A DNA stretch of 64,000 bases, taken from contig NZ_CP113067.1 of NCBI RefSeq assembly GCF_026625865.1, positions 3,372,787 through 3,436,786 on the forward strand. The letters are read 5' to 3'. Position 1 is the stretch's first letter. Each line of letters opens with the position of its first letter. Source of the DNA: Microbacterium sp. SL75. GTDB taxonomy: Bacteria; Actinomycetota; Actinomycetes; Actinomycetales; Microbacteriaceae. Under the pieces are notes generated by a model. It did not search any database, was not told where the DNA came from, and saw only the letters and a program-made list of their open reading frames with translations. The translations under genes were made by a program, and so were the position numbers. This document shows, piece after piece, positions 15,539-28,248 of this stretch.

Positions 15539-16957
15539 TTAGCCTACGGATCCTTCCATGCCCATCTCGATGAGCTTGTTGAGCTCGAGCGCGTATTCCA
15601 TCGGCAGCTCGCGAGCGATCGGCTCGATGAAGCCGCGCACGATCATGGCCATGGCCTCGTCTTCGGGCATACCGCGCGACTGCAGGTAGAACAGCTGCTC
15701 TTCGCTGACCTTGGAGACCGTGGCCTCGTGGCCGAGCTGCACGTCGTCGACGCGGATGTCGATCGCGGGATAGGTGTCGCTGCGCGAGATCGTGTCGACC
15801 AGCAGGGCGTCGCAACGCACCGTGTTCGCGGAGTGGTGCGCATTGGCATCCACTCGGACCTCACCGCGGTAGCCCGCCCGACCGCCACCGCGGGCGATCG
15901 ACTTCGAGACGATCGACGACTGCGTGTAGGGCGCCATGTGGATCATCTTCGCGCCGGCGTCCTGGTGCTGGCCGGGACCGGCGAAGGCGACCGAGAGGGT
16001 CTCGCCCTTGGCGTGCTCACCCATGAGGTAGATGGAGGGGTACTTCATCGTGACCTTGGAGCCGATGTTGCCGTCGACCCACTCCATGGTCGCGCCCTCG
16101 TGCGCGATGGCGCGCTTGGTGACGAGGTTGTAGACGTTGTTCGACCAGTTCTGGATCGTCGTGTAGCGAACGCGGGCGTTCTTCTTCACGATGATCTCGA
16201 CCACGGCCGAGTGCAGCGAGTCGCTCTTGTAGATGGGAGCGGTGCAGCCCTCGATGTAGTGGACGTAGCTGTCCTCGTCGGCGATGATCAGCGTCCGCTC
16301 GAACTGACCCATGTTCTCGGTGTTGATGCGGAAGTACGCCTGGAGGGGGATCTCGACGTGCACGCCCTTAGGGACGTAGACGAAGGAGCCGCCCGACCAG
16401 ACCGCCGTGTTCAGAGCGGCGAACTTGTTGTCTCCGGCGGGGATGACGGTGCCGAAGTACTCTTCGAAGAATTCGGGGTGCTCGCGCAGAGCGGTGTCGG
16501 TGTCCATGAAGATGACACCCTGCTGCTCGAGGTCCTCGCGGATCTGGTGGTAGACCACCTCGGACTCGTACTGCGCGGCGACGCCGGCGACGAGGCGCTG
16601 ACGCTCGGCCTCGGGGATGCCGAGCTTCTCGTAGGTGTTGCGGATCTCTTCCGGAAGGTCTTCCCAGGTCTGCGCCTGCTTCTCGGTCGAGCGCACGAAG
16701 TACTTGATGTTGTCGAAGTCGATCTCCGACAGGTCTGCACCCCAGGTGGGCATGGGCTTGCGGCCGAAGAGCTGGTAGCCCTTCAGGCGCGTCTTCAGCA
16801 TCCACTCGGGCTCGGACTTGAGGGCGGAGATCCCGCGCACCACGTCCTCGTTGATCCCGCGCTGCGCGATCGCGCCGGCGGCATCGGTGTCGTGCCAGCC
16901 GAACTCGTATTGCCCCAGGCTTTCGAGCTCGGGTCGGTCGATGAGTACATCGGACAT
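15539..16957 (-). CDS. sufB: Fe-S cluster assembly protein SufB
   Basis: A 472-residue SufB, the main scaffold subunit on which clusters are built. Conserved blocks include [30 protein letters not shown] with the catalytic-region Cys, [13 protein letters not shown], and [24 protein letters not shown] 16957 is preferred over GTG 16966: AAGGAG lies 10 bases before the ATG but only about 1 base from the GTG. It opens the SUF operon and is divergent from ctaA. No SufR regulator and no sufS or sufU gene are present. Confidence 0.96.
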   Translation of the reverse strand: MSDVLIDRPELESLGQYEFGWHDTDAAGAIAQRGINEDVVRGISALKSEPEWMLKTRLKGYQLFGRKPMPTWGADLSEIDFDNIKYFVRSTEKQAQTWEDLPEEIRNTYEKLGIPEAERQRLVAGVAAQYESEVVYHQIREDLEQQGVIFMDTDTALREHPEFFEEYFGTVIPAGDNKFAALNTAVWSGGSFVYVPKGVHVEIPLQAYFRINTENMGQFERTLIIADEDSYVHYIEGCTAPIYKSDSLHSAVVEIIVKKNARVRYTTIQNWSNNVYNLVTKRAIAHEGATMEWVDGNIGSKVTMKYPSIYLMGEHAKGETLSVAFAGPGQHQDAGAKMIHMAPYTQSSIVSKSIARGGGRAGYRGEVRVDANAHHSANTVRCDALLVDTISRSDTYPAIDIRVDDVQLGHEATVSKVSEEQLFYLQSRGMPEDEAMAMIVRGFIEPIARELPMEYALELNKLIEMGMEGSVG

Positions 16958-17206
16958 GGTGATCACTCTCCTTCTCGGGCCACAACGGTGTCATCCGCCC
17001 CGGCATTCCGGACTCCGGTCGAAGTCTCAGGAAGGTCGCTGGTGGGCCCGCTCGAAGGCGCTGGCTGCGCGCCTAGACTGTCGTGGGTGCGGAACGCGTG
17101 AGCGCTGCACCCGGACCCTTTGATTCTACAGGCAACACCCGCTCTCGGCATGGCAGGCCCACTCTCCCGACGGCCAGGAGCACTTCGACGCCAGGAAGCC
17201 GTACGC

Positions 17207-18193
17207 ATGCCCTCCGCCTCGTCCCCCACCGCCTCCACCCGCGACTCCGGCGCTCTGCGCCGCCTCATCGGATGGCTCCCCACCGACGTCGACCGTCGCG
17301 TGCGCGTTTTCGCCTGGTTGTCGTTCGTCGCCGAGGTGCTCATCATCGGCACCGGGGGCGCCGTGCGCCTCACCGGCTCGGGCCTCGGCTGCCCGACCTG
17401 GCCCAAGTGCACGCCCGACTCGCTCGTGAACACGCAGGAGATGGGTATCCACGGTGTCATCGAGTTCGGCAACCGGACGCTGACCGGGCTGGTCGGAATC
17501 CTCGCCATCGCCGTGGTGGTGCTCGTCTGGCGTATGCGGCACGAGCGCCGCGTGCTGTTCGTGCTCGCGCTCGTCGTGCTCGTCGGGATCGTCGCCCAGG
17601 CCGTCGTCGGCGGCATCACGGTGCTCACCGGCCTCAACCCCTTTATCGTCGGCTTCCACTACGTCGCCTCGGTGTCCCTGGTGGCGGTGTGCGCCGCCTT
17701 CCTCGTGCGGATGAACCAGCCCGCCGGCCCTCGCCTGCTCGCGGTCCCCCGCTGGTTCGCCGGCCTGGTCCACGCGACGACGGGCGTCCTCGCGCTCACG
17801 ATCGTCTTCGGCGTGCTCACCACCGGCGCGGGCCCCCACTCGGGTGACGCCTCCGCCGGACGCAACGGGTTCGACGCAGAAGTGCTCGAGCACGTGCACT
17901 CGTGGCCCGGGTACGCGCTGTTCGCGCTGACGCTCGTCGTGGTCGTCGCGGCGTGGCGTCTGCGCCTGCCGGTGCGCCGCTGGGCGACCGCCCTGCTCGC
18001 CGTCGAACTCGTTCAGATCGCCGTCGGTCTCTACCAGGCACGCAACGGTCTGCCCGAGTTCGCGGTCGGTACCCATATGGTGCTCGCGGCCCTGACCGCC
18101 GCCACCATGACCGTCGTGGTGCTGCGCCTGAAGCAGCCCGCGACCGCGGGCCGCCACGATGCCGCACGCGAGACGGCGGCCGCCCGCGGCTGA
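17207..18193 (+). CDS. ctaA: Heme A synthase CtaA (COX15 family)
   Basis: A 328-residue membrane enzyme with eight predicted helices that oxidises heme O to heme A for the aa3 oxidase. Heme-ligand histidines appear in the expected places: GIHGVIEFGNR, VGFHYVAS, EHVHSWPGY and VGTHMVLA. The first extracytoplasmic loop has the Cys pair GCPTWPKC found in this class of CtaA. ATG 17207 is chosen because AGGAAG lies 8 bases upstream; longer frames lack homology. It is divergent from sufB. The partner ctaB is encoded about 1.5 kb downstream on the other strand. Confidence 0.94.
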   Translation: MPSASSPTASTRDSGALRRLIGWLPTDVDRRVRVFAWLSFVAEVLIIGTGGAVRLTGSGLGCPTWPKCTPDSLVNTQEMGIHGVIEFGNRTLTGLVGILAIAVVVLVWRMRHERRVLFVLALVVLVGIVAQAVVGGITVLTGLNPFIVGFHYVASVSLVAVCAAFLVRMNQPAGPRLLAVPRWFAGLVHATTGVLALTIVFGVLTTGAGPHSGDASAGRNGFDAEVLEHVHSWPGYALFALTLVVVVAAWRLRLPVRRWATALLAVELVQIAVGLYQARNGLPEFAVGTHMVLAALTAATMTVVVLRLKQPATAGRHDAARETAAARG

Positions 18194-18473
18194 CGCGGGG
18201 CCGGGGTCTGCGCCGAGACGCGCTCTCGCCGACGGTCCGCTTCGCCGCCGGCCGGCATCCGCTCGGCACCGCGATGTCCACCTCCGCATGCCCTCAGGGC
18301 GCGGATCGGACCCCCTTATACGCTCATAGGCGTTTCATCGGCGACCCCTACACAGCACACCGGCGCATGGGTCATGGTCGAACATGGCACTTTCGTGTCC
18401 ACCGTCCCGTCGTCCCCCGCTTCGGGACCCGCCGCCCGACACCCCCCTGTCGGAACGACAAGGAGTACTCCCC

Positions 18474-18965
18474 ATGAAGACCCGTCCCCGCCTGGTGACC
18501 AGCATCCCGTTCTGGGTGCTCGTCGTCGCATCCCTGGCCGCCATCGCCGGCGGACTCGCGATCGTCCTGAACGGGATCGACGCGATGGAGCAGGTGCTCA
18601 ACGATCCGAACGCCACCGTCGTGCAGGTCTACGTCGGCCAGTCGTGGGTCGTCGTCGGCGCCGCCGTCCTCGGCGCGGGTGCGATCGGCATCGTCGCGGT
18701 CCTCGCCCTCGCCGCCGCCACCGCGCTCACCCACCGTCCCGACGTCGCTATCGAGACCATCGACTGGAGCAGCGACGACGAGACCGTCGCCGAGGACTCC
18801 GCTCCCGTCTCCCCGTTCGCGCCCGCCACGACCGCCACGCCCCTCGCGGTGGAGGATGCCGACGTCGAGACGCCGTCGACCGCGACCGCTCCCCCGCAGG
18901 CCGCAGCTGCTGCTCGCCACGACGAGCCCCGGCTCGACGCCGGAGACGACGCCACGCGCCGCTGA
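18474..18965 (+). CDS. Two-helix membrane protein of unknown function
   Basis: A 163-residue protein with helices at about residues 8-32 (IPFWVLVVASLAAIAGGLAIVL) and 55-83 (VVVGAAVLGAGAIGIVAVLALAA), separated by a short loop. The C-terminal half is acidic, Ala/Thr/Pro-rich and probably disordered in the cytoplasm. The start is supported by AAGGAG (18460-18465) 8 bases upstream. No family is recognised. The preceding 280 bases (18194-18473) hold no gene I can see. A hairpin terminator follows. Confidence 0.75.
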   Translation: MKTRPRLVTSIPFWVLVVASLAAIAGGLAIVLNGIDAMEQVLNDPNATVVQVYVGQSWVVVGAAVLGAGAIGIVAVLALAAATALTHRPDVAIETIDWSSDDETVAEDSAPVSPFAPATTATPLAVEDADVETPSTATAPPQAAAAARHDEPRLDAGDDATRR

Positions 18966-18977
18966 TCCCGCGCCTCG

Positions 18978-19010
18978 AAGCGCCCGCTCCCGATGGGGGC
19001 GGGCGCTTTT
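18978..19010 (+). terminator. Rho-independent terminator
   Basis: Arms AAGCGCCCGC and GCGGGCGCTT with a GC-rich loop, followed by TT. It begins 13 bases after the stop of the unknown membrane protein and lies before the acetyltransferase gene. Confidence 0.8.
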
Positions 19011-19050
19011 CGCGTCTCCGGAGGACGGGTCGAATGCGTACCGTGGAGGG

Positions 19051-19605
19051 ATGTTCACACTGCGCACGACCCGGGAGGTCGACTGGCCAGAGGTGCGGTC
19101 GTTCCGCATCGAGAACGCCACGGACAACCCCGTGTCGTGGACCGCGACCGTCGAAGAGACGCTGCTCATCCCGGACGAAGGCTGGAAGATGCGCGCACGT
19201 CGCGGCGAACAACCAAACACGACGAGCCTGGCCGCCATCGCCGACGAGACGGGTCGATGGCTCGGGATGATGTGCGCGCAGCTCGGCGATGCGCACGGTC
19301 CGGAACCCGTCCTCACGGGCGTGTATGTGACCCCGGACGCGCGCGGGCGTGAGAACGGCGTCACCGACGCCCTGCTCGCCGCGGTCCTGAGCTGGGCGGC
19401 CACACGCGGAACGACCCTCCGGCTCTGGGTGGCCGAGCGCGCCGCCCCGGCCCGGAAGTACTACACCCGAAACGGGTTCGTCGCGACCGGGCGCACCCAG
19501 GAGCTCCGGGTCCTCGGGCGCCGTTCGCTCCCCGAGGACGGCGGCCTCGTGGAGATGAGCCGCTCCCTCATCGCCGACGCACCCCGCACGCACGCCGACC
19601 GCTGA
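19051..19605 (+). CDS. GNAT family N-acetyltransferase
   Basis: A 184-residue GNAT acetyltransferase. The acetyl-CoA pyrophosphate-binding region is VYVTPDARGRENGVTDALL, matching the R/Q-x-x-G-x-G/A loop in form RGRENGV. The C-terminal ARKYYTRNGFVATGRTQEL is the usual GNAT tail with Tyr. The substrate is unknown. GGAGGG touches the ATG directly, too close for a normal ribosome-binding site, so initiation may be unusual. It is convergent with ctaB across a shared terminator. Confidence 0.85.
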   Translation: MFTLRTTREVDWPEVRSFRIENATDNPVSWTATVEETLLIPDEGWKMRARRGEQPNTTSLAAIADETGRWLGMMCAQLGDAHGPEPVLTGVYVTPDARGRENGVTDALLAAVLSWAATRGTTLRLWVAERAAPARKYYTRNGFVATGRTQELRVLGRRSLPEDGGLVEMSRSLIADAPRTHADR

Positions 19606-19656
19606 TCGCCACCGCGCCGGCTCGCTCGGACACCCCGGGAACCGGCATCCGGAACG

Positions 19657-19694
19657 AGAAAGCGCCCGCCCCGAGAACGGGACGGGCGCTTTCT
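19657..19694. terminator. Bidirectional terminator between GNAT gene and ctaB
   Basis: Perfect 12-base arms AGAAAGCGCCCG and CGGGCGCTTTCT around a 14-base loop, located between the convergent stops at 19605 and 19703. Confidence 0.85.
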
Positions 19695-19702
19695 GAATCC
19701 GC

Positions 19703-20629
19703 TCAGAACGGAAGCAGCGGGTCGACCGCGATCGCGACGAACAACAGGGTGAGGTAGGTGATGGAGGCGTGGAACACGCGCATCGGCCGGGGCTCTCCGC
19801 CGCGCACGGCACGGGAGTACAGCCGGTGCGACTCGTAGATGAACCACCCGCCGAAGACAAGCGCCGAGACCGTGTAGACCAGGCCCATCGGCGCGACGGG
19901 GATGAGCAGCAGCGAGCACGCGACGGTGGCCCACGCGTAGAGGATGACCTGCAGGCCGACCTGCGAACCACTGCGCGTCGCGCCGAGCATGGGTACGTCG
20001 ACCTCGTCGTACTGGGCGGCGTACTTCATCGACAGCGGCCAGTAGTGCGGGGGCGTCCACAGGAACACCAGGGCGAAGAGGATGAACGGCGTCCACGAGA
20101 GCGAGCCCGTCACCGCCGACCAGCCGATGAGCACCGGGAAGCACCCCGCGATGCCGCCCCAGACGATGTTCTGCTCGGTGCGGCGCTTGAGGATCATCGT
20201 GTAGATCACGACGTAGAAGAAGATCGCTGCGGCCGACAGACCCGCCGCGAGGACGTTGGTGAAGGCCCACAGCCAGATCGTCGAGACCGCCGCGAGCGTC
20301 CACGCGAAGACCAGCGCACCGCGCGGCGAGACCTCTCCCGTCACGAGCGGGCGGTTGACCGTGCGCTGCATGTGGGCGTCGATGTCGCGATCGAGGTACA
20401 TGTTGAACGCCGCCGCCGACCCCGCGCTGAGCGAACCGCCGATGACGGTGGCGAGGATCAGCCACAGGTTGGGAAGGCCACCCTGCGCCAGGATCATCAC
20501 CGGCACGGTGGTCACCAACAGAAGCTCGAGGACGCGGGGCTTGGTCAGAGCGACGTAGGCCCGGAGGGTGCGTCCGACGGAGCGGCGATCGGTCGTCGCA
20601 ATGACGTGCGACGTCGTCGAGATGTCCAT
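19703..20629 (-). CDS. ctaB: Protoheme IX farnesyltransferase (heme O synthase) CtaB
   Basis: A 308-residue UbiA-family prenyltransferase with about nine helices. It adds a farnesyl group to heme B, giving heme O, the substrate of CtaA. The prenyl-diphosphate/Mg2+ motif NMYLDRDID is at residues 76-84 (Asp80, Asp84), followed by MQRTVNRPL, diagnostic for CtaB. The second motif region is [21 protein letters not shown]. The ATG at 20629 is favoured over an upstream extension because of the GGGGGA just before it and family length. It is divergent from tkt. Confidence 0.95.
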   Translation of the reverse strand: MDISTTSHVIATTDRRSVGRTLRAYVALTKPRVLELLLVTTVPVMILAQGGLPNLWLILATVIGGSLSAGSAAAFNMYLDRDIDAHMQRTVNRPLVTGEVSPRGALVFAWTLAAVSTIWLWAFTNVLAAGLSAAAIFFYVVIYTMILKRRTEQNIVWGGIAGCFPVLIGWSAVTGSLSWTPFILFALVFLWTPPHYWPLSMKYAAQYDEVDVPMLGATRSGSQVGLQVILYAWATVACSLLLIPVAPMGLVYTVSALVFGGWFIYESHRLYSRAVRGGEPRPMRVFHASITYLTLLFVAIAVDPLLPF

Positions 20630-20663
20630 CGTCCCCCGGGATAGCGCGAATAGAACCCTCACG

Positions 20664-20669
20664 ATTCTA
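20664..20669 (-). promoter_or_regulatory. Candidate -10 element for ctaB
   Basis: The minus strand reads TAGAAT, a good -10 hexamer, about 35 bases upstream of the ctaB ATG. The -35 region is not clear. Confidence 0.35.
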
Positions 20670-20858
20670 TGCCATCCCCACCACACGCCCGGCCGCCTGT
20701 CGACCCCCGTCACGCACCGCGACCTGCACCGGCGTTCTCGCTATGCTGACGGAGAACGCGCGCCCCGCGCCGACACCCCACCCCTCTCCCACTCCTACGG
20801 TGGTGAGTGCGGCGTCGGAAGTGAACCCGGGCGCTCAGTATCGAGAAAGGCGACCCAG

Positions 20859-22988
<2,130 letters not shown>

Positions 22989-23007
22989 TCAGAGGAGAAC
23001 CAGAACA

Positions 23008-24129
23008 ATGAGCACTCCCACCGCAGATCTCTCCGCCGCAGGCGTCAGCATCTGGCTCGACGACCTGTCGCGTCAGCGCATCCAGTCCGGCAACCTCGCC
23101 GAGCTCATCGAGAAGCGCGACGTCTCGGGCGTCACCACCAACCCGACGATCTTCGCCGGTGCGCTGTCGAAGGGCGAGGCGTACGAGGGCCAGGTCAAAG
23201 AGCTCGCAGCCCAGGGCGCCAGCGTCGACGAGGCGATCTTCTCGATCACCACCGACGACGTGCGCGACGCGTGCGACATCTTCCTCCCGGTCTTCGAGGC
23301 CACCAACGGCGTCGACGGTCGCGTCTCGATCGAGGTCTCCCCCGACCTCGCGCACGACACCGAGGGCACCGTCGCTCAGGCGAAGGACCTCTCGGCCCGC
23401 GTCGACCGCAAGAACGTCCTCATCAAGATCCCCGCGACCAAGGCCGGCCTGCCCGCCATCACCGAGGTCATCGGCGCCGGCATCTCGGTCAACGTCACGC
23501 TCATCTTCAGCCTCGAGCGCTACGAAGAGGTCATCGACGCGTACCTCGCGGGCGTCGAGAAGGCGCGCGACGCCGGTCACGACATCGCGAACCTGCAGTC
23601 CGTCGCGTCGTTCTTCGTCTCGCGGGTCGACACCGAGATCGACAAGCGTCTCGCCGCGATCGGCACCGACGAGGCCGCCGACCTCAAGGGCAAGGCCGGC
23701 ATCGCCAACGCGCGCCTGGCCTACGAGCTCTTCGAGAAGAAGTTCGCCGAGCCCCGCGCCAAGGAGCTCCTGGATGCCGGTGCCACGGTGCAGCGTCCGC
23801 TGTGGGCCTCGACCGGGGTCAAGGACCCGGCTCTGCCCGACACGCTCTACGTGACCGAGCTCGTCGCCCCCGGCACCGTGAACACGATGCCCGAGAAGAC
23901 GCTCGAGGCCACGTTCGACCACGGCGTCATCACCGGCGACACCGTCACCGGCGCGTACTCCGACGCGCACGAGGTCTTCGACCGCCTCGCCGCGGCAGGC
24001 GTCGACGTCACCGACGCCACCCAGGTGCTCGAGGACGAGGGCGTCGAGAAGTTCATCGCCTCCTGGCACGAGCTGCAGGACACCGTGAAGACCGCACTGC
24101 AGGCCGGAAGCGCCCAGGCCGCGCAGTGA
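23008..24129 (+). CDS. tal: Transaldolase (actinobacterial long type)
   Basis: A 373-residue transaldolase that transfers a dihydroxyacetone unit between sugar phosphates. The Schiff-base Lys is Lys140 in [23 protein letters not shown] lies at the N-terminus and the [24 protein letters not shown] block near residue 265. AGAGGAG lies 10 bases before the ATG and 20 bases separate it from tkt. Its stop overlaps the pgi start by 4 bases. Confidence 0.96.
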   Translation: MSTPTADLSAAGVSIWLDDLSRQRIQSGNLAELIEKRDVSGVTTNPTIFAGALSKGEAYEGQVKELAAQGASVDEAIFSITTDDVRDACDIFLPVFEATNGVDGRVSIEVSPDLAHDTEGTVAQAKDLSARVDRKNVLIKIPATKAGLPAITEVIGAGISVNVTLIFSLERYEEVIDAYLAGVEKARDAGHDIANLQSVASFFVSRVDTEIDKRLAAIGTDEAADLKGKAGIANARLAYELFEKKFAEPRAKELLDAGATVQRPLWASTGVKDPALPDTLYVTELVAPGTVNTMPEKTLEATFDHGVITGDTVTGAYSDAHEVFDRLAAAGVDVTDATQVLEDEGVEKFIASWHELQDTVKTALQAGSAQAAQ

Positions 24130-25751
24130 CTCTCGCCGTCAAGGTCACCGGCCACGTCAAGTCGGTCGTCGACGCGGAGCTGCCGGGCCTGACGGGCTCG
24201 CTCATCGCGTCGGGCATCACCGCGGGCGACGCCTCCCTGTGGGGCGCCGCCGCGGAGGACGAGGCCTCGCGTCGGCTCGGGTGGGTGCGGGCGGTCTCCG
24301 TCTCGCGCCCGCTCGTGCCCGAGATCACGGCCCTGCGCGACGAGCTCGTCGCGCAGGGCGTGACCCGTGTCGTCCTGGCGGGGATGGGCGGATCCTCGCT
24401 CGCCCCCGAGGTCATCGCGCAGTCAGCGGGCGTACCTCTCGTCATCCTCGACTCGACCGCTCCGGGCCAGGTGCTGGCTGCGATCGACGGCGATGCCGAG
24501 TCCGGTGGCCTCGAGAAGACCGTGCTGGTGGTCTCGAGCAAGTCGGGCTCCACGATCGAGACCGATTCCGCCAAGCGCGCCTTCGAGGCCGCCTTCCGCG
24601 ACCTCGGCATCGACCCGGTGGGTCGCATCGTCGTCGTCACCGACCCCGGCTCCCCGCTGGAGGAGTCGGCTCTCGCCGACGGCTACCGCGTCTTCACCGC
24701 CGACCCCACCGTGGGTGGGCGCTACTCGGCACTGACGGCGTTCGGACTCGTCCCCACGGGCCTCGCGGGCGTCGACATCGAGGATCTCCTCGACGAGGCG
24801 GATGCCACGTTGCTCGAGGTCGCGATCGACTCGCCCGAGAACCCGGCGCTCGTGCTGGCGGCAGCCATCGCCGGAGGCGGCGACCTGCGCCGCGACAAGC
24901 TCGGACTGGTCACCGACGGCAGCCACATCATCGGCCTCCCCGACTGGATCGAGCAGCTGGTGGCCGAGTCGACGGGTAAGAACGGCACCGGCATCCTGCC
25001 CGTCGTCCTGCTCCCGGTCTCGCCCGAGCTCGAGACGAGACCGGACGACCTTCAGGTCGTGCGCTTCGTCGACGACGCCGACGCCTTCCACCTGTTCGAG
25101 CGCCACACCGGCGAGGTGCTGGTGAGCGGCTCACTCGGCGCGCAGTTCGTCGTGTGGGAGTACGCCACCGCGATCGCCGGTCGGCTGCTCGGGATCGACC
25201 CCTTCGATCAGCCCGACGTCGAGTCGGCCAAGACCGCGACGCGCGGTCTGCTCGACGCGCAACCCGCCCCCACCGCCCCGGCCTTCGTCGATGGCGGAGT
25301 AGAGGTGCGCGTCTCCGACCCGGCCCTGGCGGCCAGCGGAACGGTCGCCGGTGTGCTCGCGGCGCTGTGGCAGACGGTACCCGCGGACGGCTACGTCAGC
25401 GTTCAGGCGTACGTGAACCGACTCGACCTCGCCCAGCTTGCGGGACTGCGCGAACTCGTGGCCGCCGATTCCGGTCGCCCCACGACGTTCGGGTGGGGAC
25501 CGCGGTTCCTGCACTCCACCGGGCAGTACCACAAGGGAGGACCCGCGACCGGCGTCTTCCTGCAGATCCTCGAACGCACCGATGTCGACCTCGAAATCCC
25601 CGGTCGACCGTTCACGTTCGGACAACTCATCCAGGCACAGGCCGCGGGAGACGCGAGCGTGTTGGCGGAGGGCCACGGCCGTCCCGTCGTCACGCTGACG
25701 CTGACCGACCCGCAGGTCGAGGTCCTCTCACTCTTCGAGGCGGCACAGTAA
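24126..25751 (+). CDS. pgi: Glucose-6-phosphate isomerase, actinobacterial divergent type
   Basis: A 541-residue sugar isomerase-type protein with two SIS domains. [11 protein letters not shown] (near residue 86) and [14 protein letters not shown] are the phosphate-binding loops of phosphoglucose isomerase, and the C-terminal [19 protein letters not shown] contains the conserved catalytic-region His/Lys. It is shorter than and diverged from the enterobacterial Pgi but typical of operons between tal and zwf in Actinobacteria. The GTG start overlaps the tal stop (GTGA). It links fructose-6-phosphate from tkt/tal back to glucose-6-phosphate for zwf. Confidence 0.9.
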   Translation: MTLAVKVTGHVKSVVDAELPGLTGSLIASGITAGDASLWGAAAEDEASRRLGWVRAVSVSRPLVPEITALRDELVAQGVTRVVLAGMGGSSLAPEVIAQSAGVPLVILDSTAPGQVLAAIDGDAESGGLEKTVLVVSSKSGSTIETDSAKRAFEAAFRDLGIDPVGRIVVVTDPGSPLEESALADGYRVFTADPTVGGRYSALTAFGLVPTGLAGVDIEDLLDEADATLLEVAIDSPENPALVLAAAIAGGGDLRRDKLGLVTDGSHIIGLPDWIEQLVAESTGKNGTGILPVVLLPVSPELETRPDDLQVVRFVDDADAFHLFERHTGEVLVSGSLGAQFVVWEYATAIAGRLLGIDPFDQPDVESAKTATRGLLDAQPAPTAPAFVDGGVEVRVSDPALAASGTVAGVLAALWQTVPADGYVSVQAYVNRLDLAQLAGLRELVAADSGRPTTFGWGPRFLHSTGQYHKGGPATGVFLQILERTDVDLEIPGRPFTFGQLIQAQAAGDASVLAEGHGRPVVTLTLTDPQVEVLSLFEAAQ

Positions 25752-25753
25752 GC

Positions 25754-27304
25754 ATGGTCGTAGAGATCACTCCGGGTCACAATCCGTTGCGCGATCCCGA
25801 GGATCGTCGCTTGAGCCGAATTGCGGGGCCCAGCGCCCTCGTGATCTTCGGCGTCACCGGCGACCTCTCGCGCAAGAAACTCATGCCGGCGGTCTACGAC
25901 CTCGCCAACCGCGGGCTGTTGCCCCCGGGCTTCGCGCTCGTGGGGTTCGCACGCCGCGACTGGGAGGACCAGGACTTCGCGAAAGTCGTCTACGAGTCGG
26001 TCAAGAAGTACGCCCGCACGGAGTTCCGCGAGGAGACGTGGAAAGAACTCCTCGAGGGCATCCGCTTCGTCCAGGGCGAGTTCGACGACCCCGAAGCCTT
26101 CCAGCGCCTGCGTGCGACGGTCGACAAGCTCGACACCGAGCGCGGCACGATGGGCAACCACGCCTACTACCTCTCGATCCCGCCGAAGGCCTTCCCGCTG
26201 GTGACCACCCAGCTCAAGGCATCGGGGCTCGTCGGAGACGAGTCCGACGGCGTCAACGGGTGGCGTCGCGTGGTCATCGAGAAGCCGTTCGGCCACGATC
26301 TCGCTTCCGCTCGCGAGCTGAACGAGGTCGTCGAGAGCGCCTTCCCCGCCGACTCGATCTTCCGCATCGACCACTACCTCGGCAAAGAGACGGTGCAGAA
26401 CATCCTCGCGCTGCGTTTCGCCAACGAGCTGTACGAGCCGATCTGGAATCGCAACTACGTCGATCACGTGCAGATCACCATGGCGGAGGACATCGGTGTC
26501 GGCGGCCGAGCCGGCTACTACGACGGCATCGGTGCAGCCCGTGACGTCATCCAAAACCACCTGCTCCAGCTCCTGGCCCTCACCGCGATGGAAGAGCCCA
26601 TCAGCTTCAACGCCGCGGATCTGCGTGCCGAGAAGGAGAAGGTGCTCGCCGCGGTCCGCGTGCCCGAGAACCTCGCCGAGGCCACCGCTCGCGGTCAGTA
26701 CGCCGGCGGGTGGCAGGGCGGGGAGCAGGTGCTCGGCTTCCTCGAGGAAGACGGCATGAATCCCGAGTCGGTCACCGAGACGTACGCGGCGATCAAGCTC
26801 GAGATCAACACGCGCCGCTGGTCGGGCGTGCCCTTCTACGTCCGCAGCGGCAAACGCCTGGGCCGCCGCGTGACCGAGGTTGCCGTCGTGTTCAAGCGCG
26901 CGCCGCAGCAGCTGTTCTCGCAGAGCCAGACGCAGGAGCTGGGGCAGAACGCCCTCGTCATCCGTGTTCAGCCCGACGAGGGTGTGACGATCCGTTTCGG
27001 CTCGAAGGTCCCCGGCGACGGCACCCAGGTGCGCGACGTCACGATGGACTTCGGCTACGGGCACGCTTTCACCGAGGCGAGCCCCGAGGCCTACGAGCGC
27101 CTCATCCTCGACGTGCTGCTCGGAGACCCGCCGCTGTTCCCCCGTCACGAAGAGGTGGAGCTCAGCTGGAAGATCCTCGACCCGATCGAGGAGTTCTGGG
27201 CCGCCCAGGGCGGTCCGCTCGAACAGTATTCGCCCGGTTCGTGGGGTCCGGCTTCCGCCGACGAACTCCTCGCCCGCGACGGCCGCACCTGGAGACGCCC
27301 GTGA
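25754..27304 (+). CDS. zwf: Glucose-6-phosphate 1-dehydrogenase
   Basis: A 516-residue enzyme oxidising glucose-6-phosphate to 6-phosphogluconolactone. The nucleotide-binding motif is GVTGDLSRKKL (33-43). The substrate/active-site motif RIDHYLGKE is at 204-212. EKPFGHDL and the C-terminal DPPLFPRHEEVELSW segment are also standard. It begins 2 bases after pgi and its stop overlaps the opcA GTG. OpcA, encoded next, is its allosteric partner. Confidence 0.97.
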   Translation: MVVEITPGHNPLRDPEDRRLSRIAGPSALVIFGVTGDLSRKKLMPAVYDLANRGLLPPGFALVGFARRDWEDQDFAKVVYESVKKYARTEFREETWKELLEGIRFVQGEFDDPEAFQRLRATVDKLDTERGTMGNHAYYLSIPPKAFPLVTTQLKASGLVGDESDGVNGWRRVVIEKPFGHDLASARELNEVVESAFPADSIFRIDHYLGKETVQNILALRFANELYEPIWNRNYVDHVQITMAEDIGVGGRAGYYDGIGAARDVIQNHLLQLLALTAMEEPISFNAADLRAEKEKVLAAVRVPENLAEATARGQYAGGWQGGEQVLGFLEEDGMNPESVTETYAAIKLEINTRRWSGVPFYVRSGKRLGRRVTEVAVVFKRAPQQLFSQSQTQELGQNALVIRVQPDEGVTIRFGSKVPGDGTQVRDVTMDFGYGHAFTEASPEAYERLILDVLLGDPPLFPRHEEVELSWKILDPIEEFWAAQGGPLEQYSPGSWGPASADELLARDGRTWRRP

Positions 27305-28248
27305 TCATCGATCTTCCCGACACCACTGTCAGCGCCATCTCGAAGAAGCTCGTGAGCGTGCGCGAAGAGGGCGGCGCCGTGGCCCTCGGCCGCGTGCTGA
27401 CGCTCATCATCGTCACGCACCACGGTGCCGAAGAAGAGGTCATCGAGGCCGCGAACGACGCGTCGCGCGAGCACCCGATGCGCGTCATCGCCGTCCTGTT
27501 CGGCGACGGCGATGTCGAGCCGCGTCTCGACGCGCAGATCCGCGTGGGCGGCGACGCCGGGGCGAGCGAGGTCGTGGTGCTCCGTGCCCACGGCGCCGCG
27601 GGCTCCAACGCCGAGAGTCTCGTGACCGGTCTGCTGCTCCCCGACGCGCCGGTCGTCGCGTGGTGGCCGGCCGACGCTCCCGACGATCCATCGCATTCCG
27701 CGATCGGTCGCATCGCCCAGCGTCGCATCACCGACGCGTCCTCTCAGGCGGATCCCGCCGCGTGGGTCGCGCACCTCGGCGAGCACTACGCCCCCGGCGA
27801 CACCGACTTCGCATGGACCCGCGTGACGCGCTGGCGCGAGCAGTTGGCCGCGGTCCTCGACCAGCCGCCCTACGAGCCGGTCACCGCGATCGAGGTCCGC
27901 GGCGCCGCCGACTCCCCCTCCACCGCCCTGCTGGCGGCGTGGCTGGGAATGAAGCTCGAAGCCCCCGTCGACTACGCGTACCTGCCCGCGGACGAGTGGT
28001 CGAGCGGCATCAAGTCGGTCCGTCTGACGCGGGCAAGCGGCGACACCCTTCTCGAGCGCCCGGAGTCCGGTGTCGCGGTGCTGACCCAGCCGGGTCAGCC
28101 CACGCACGACCTGGCATTCCCCCGGCGCACGCTCCGCGAGTGCCTCGCCGAGGAGCTCCGCCGCCTCGACCCCGACCTGCTCTACGGTCGCGTCATCACC
28201 GAGGGGCACGACCTTCTGCTCGCAGCGAGCGAGCGGAACGCGTCATGA
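27301..28248 (+). CDS. opcA: Glucose-6-phosphate dehydrogenase assembly protein OpcA
   Basis: A 315-residue OpcA, the actinobacterial and cyanobacterial protein that activates and regulates Zwf. Typical segments are VLTLIIVTHHGAEEEVIEAANDASREHP, LLLPDAPVVAWWPADAPDDPSHSAIG and ITDASSQADP. The GTG start lies in the zwf stop (GTGA) and its own stop overlaps the pgl ATG, so stoichiometric coupled synthesis with Zwf is expected. Confidence 0.94.
   Translation: MIIDLPDTTVSAISKKLVSVREEGGAVALGRVLTLIIVTHHGAEEEVIEAANDASREHPMRVIAVLFGDGDVEPRLDAQIRVGGDAGASEVVVLRAHGAAGSNAESLVTGLLLPDAPVVAWWPADAPDDPSHSAIGRIAQRRITDASSQADPAAWVAHLGEHYAPGDTDFAWTRVTRWREQLAAVLDQPPYEPVTAIEVRGAADSPSTALLAAWLGMKLEAPVDYAYLPADEWSSGIKSVRLTRASGDTLLERPESGVAVLTQPGQPTHDLAFPRRTLRECLAEELRRLDPDLLYGRVITEGHDLLLAASERNAS

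Noticed and set aside
18194..18473. Possible RNA gene in the 280-base gap after ctaA
   Set aside because: No tRNA cloverleaf, no conserved RNA motif and no good terminator; only a weak TGTCG-GAA-CGACA repeat before the ribosome-binding site.
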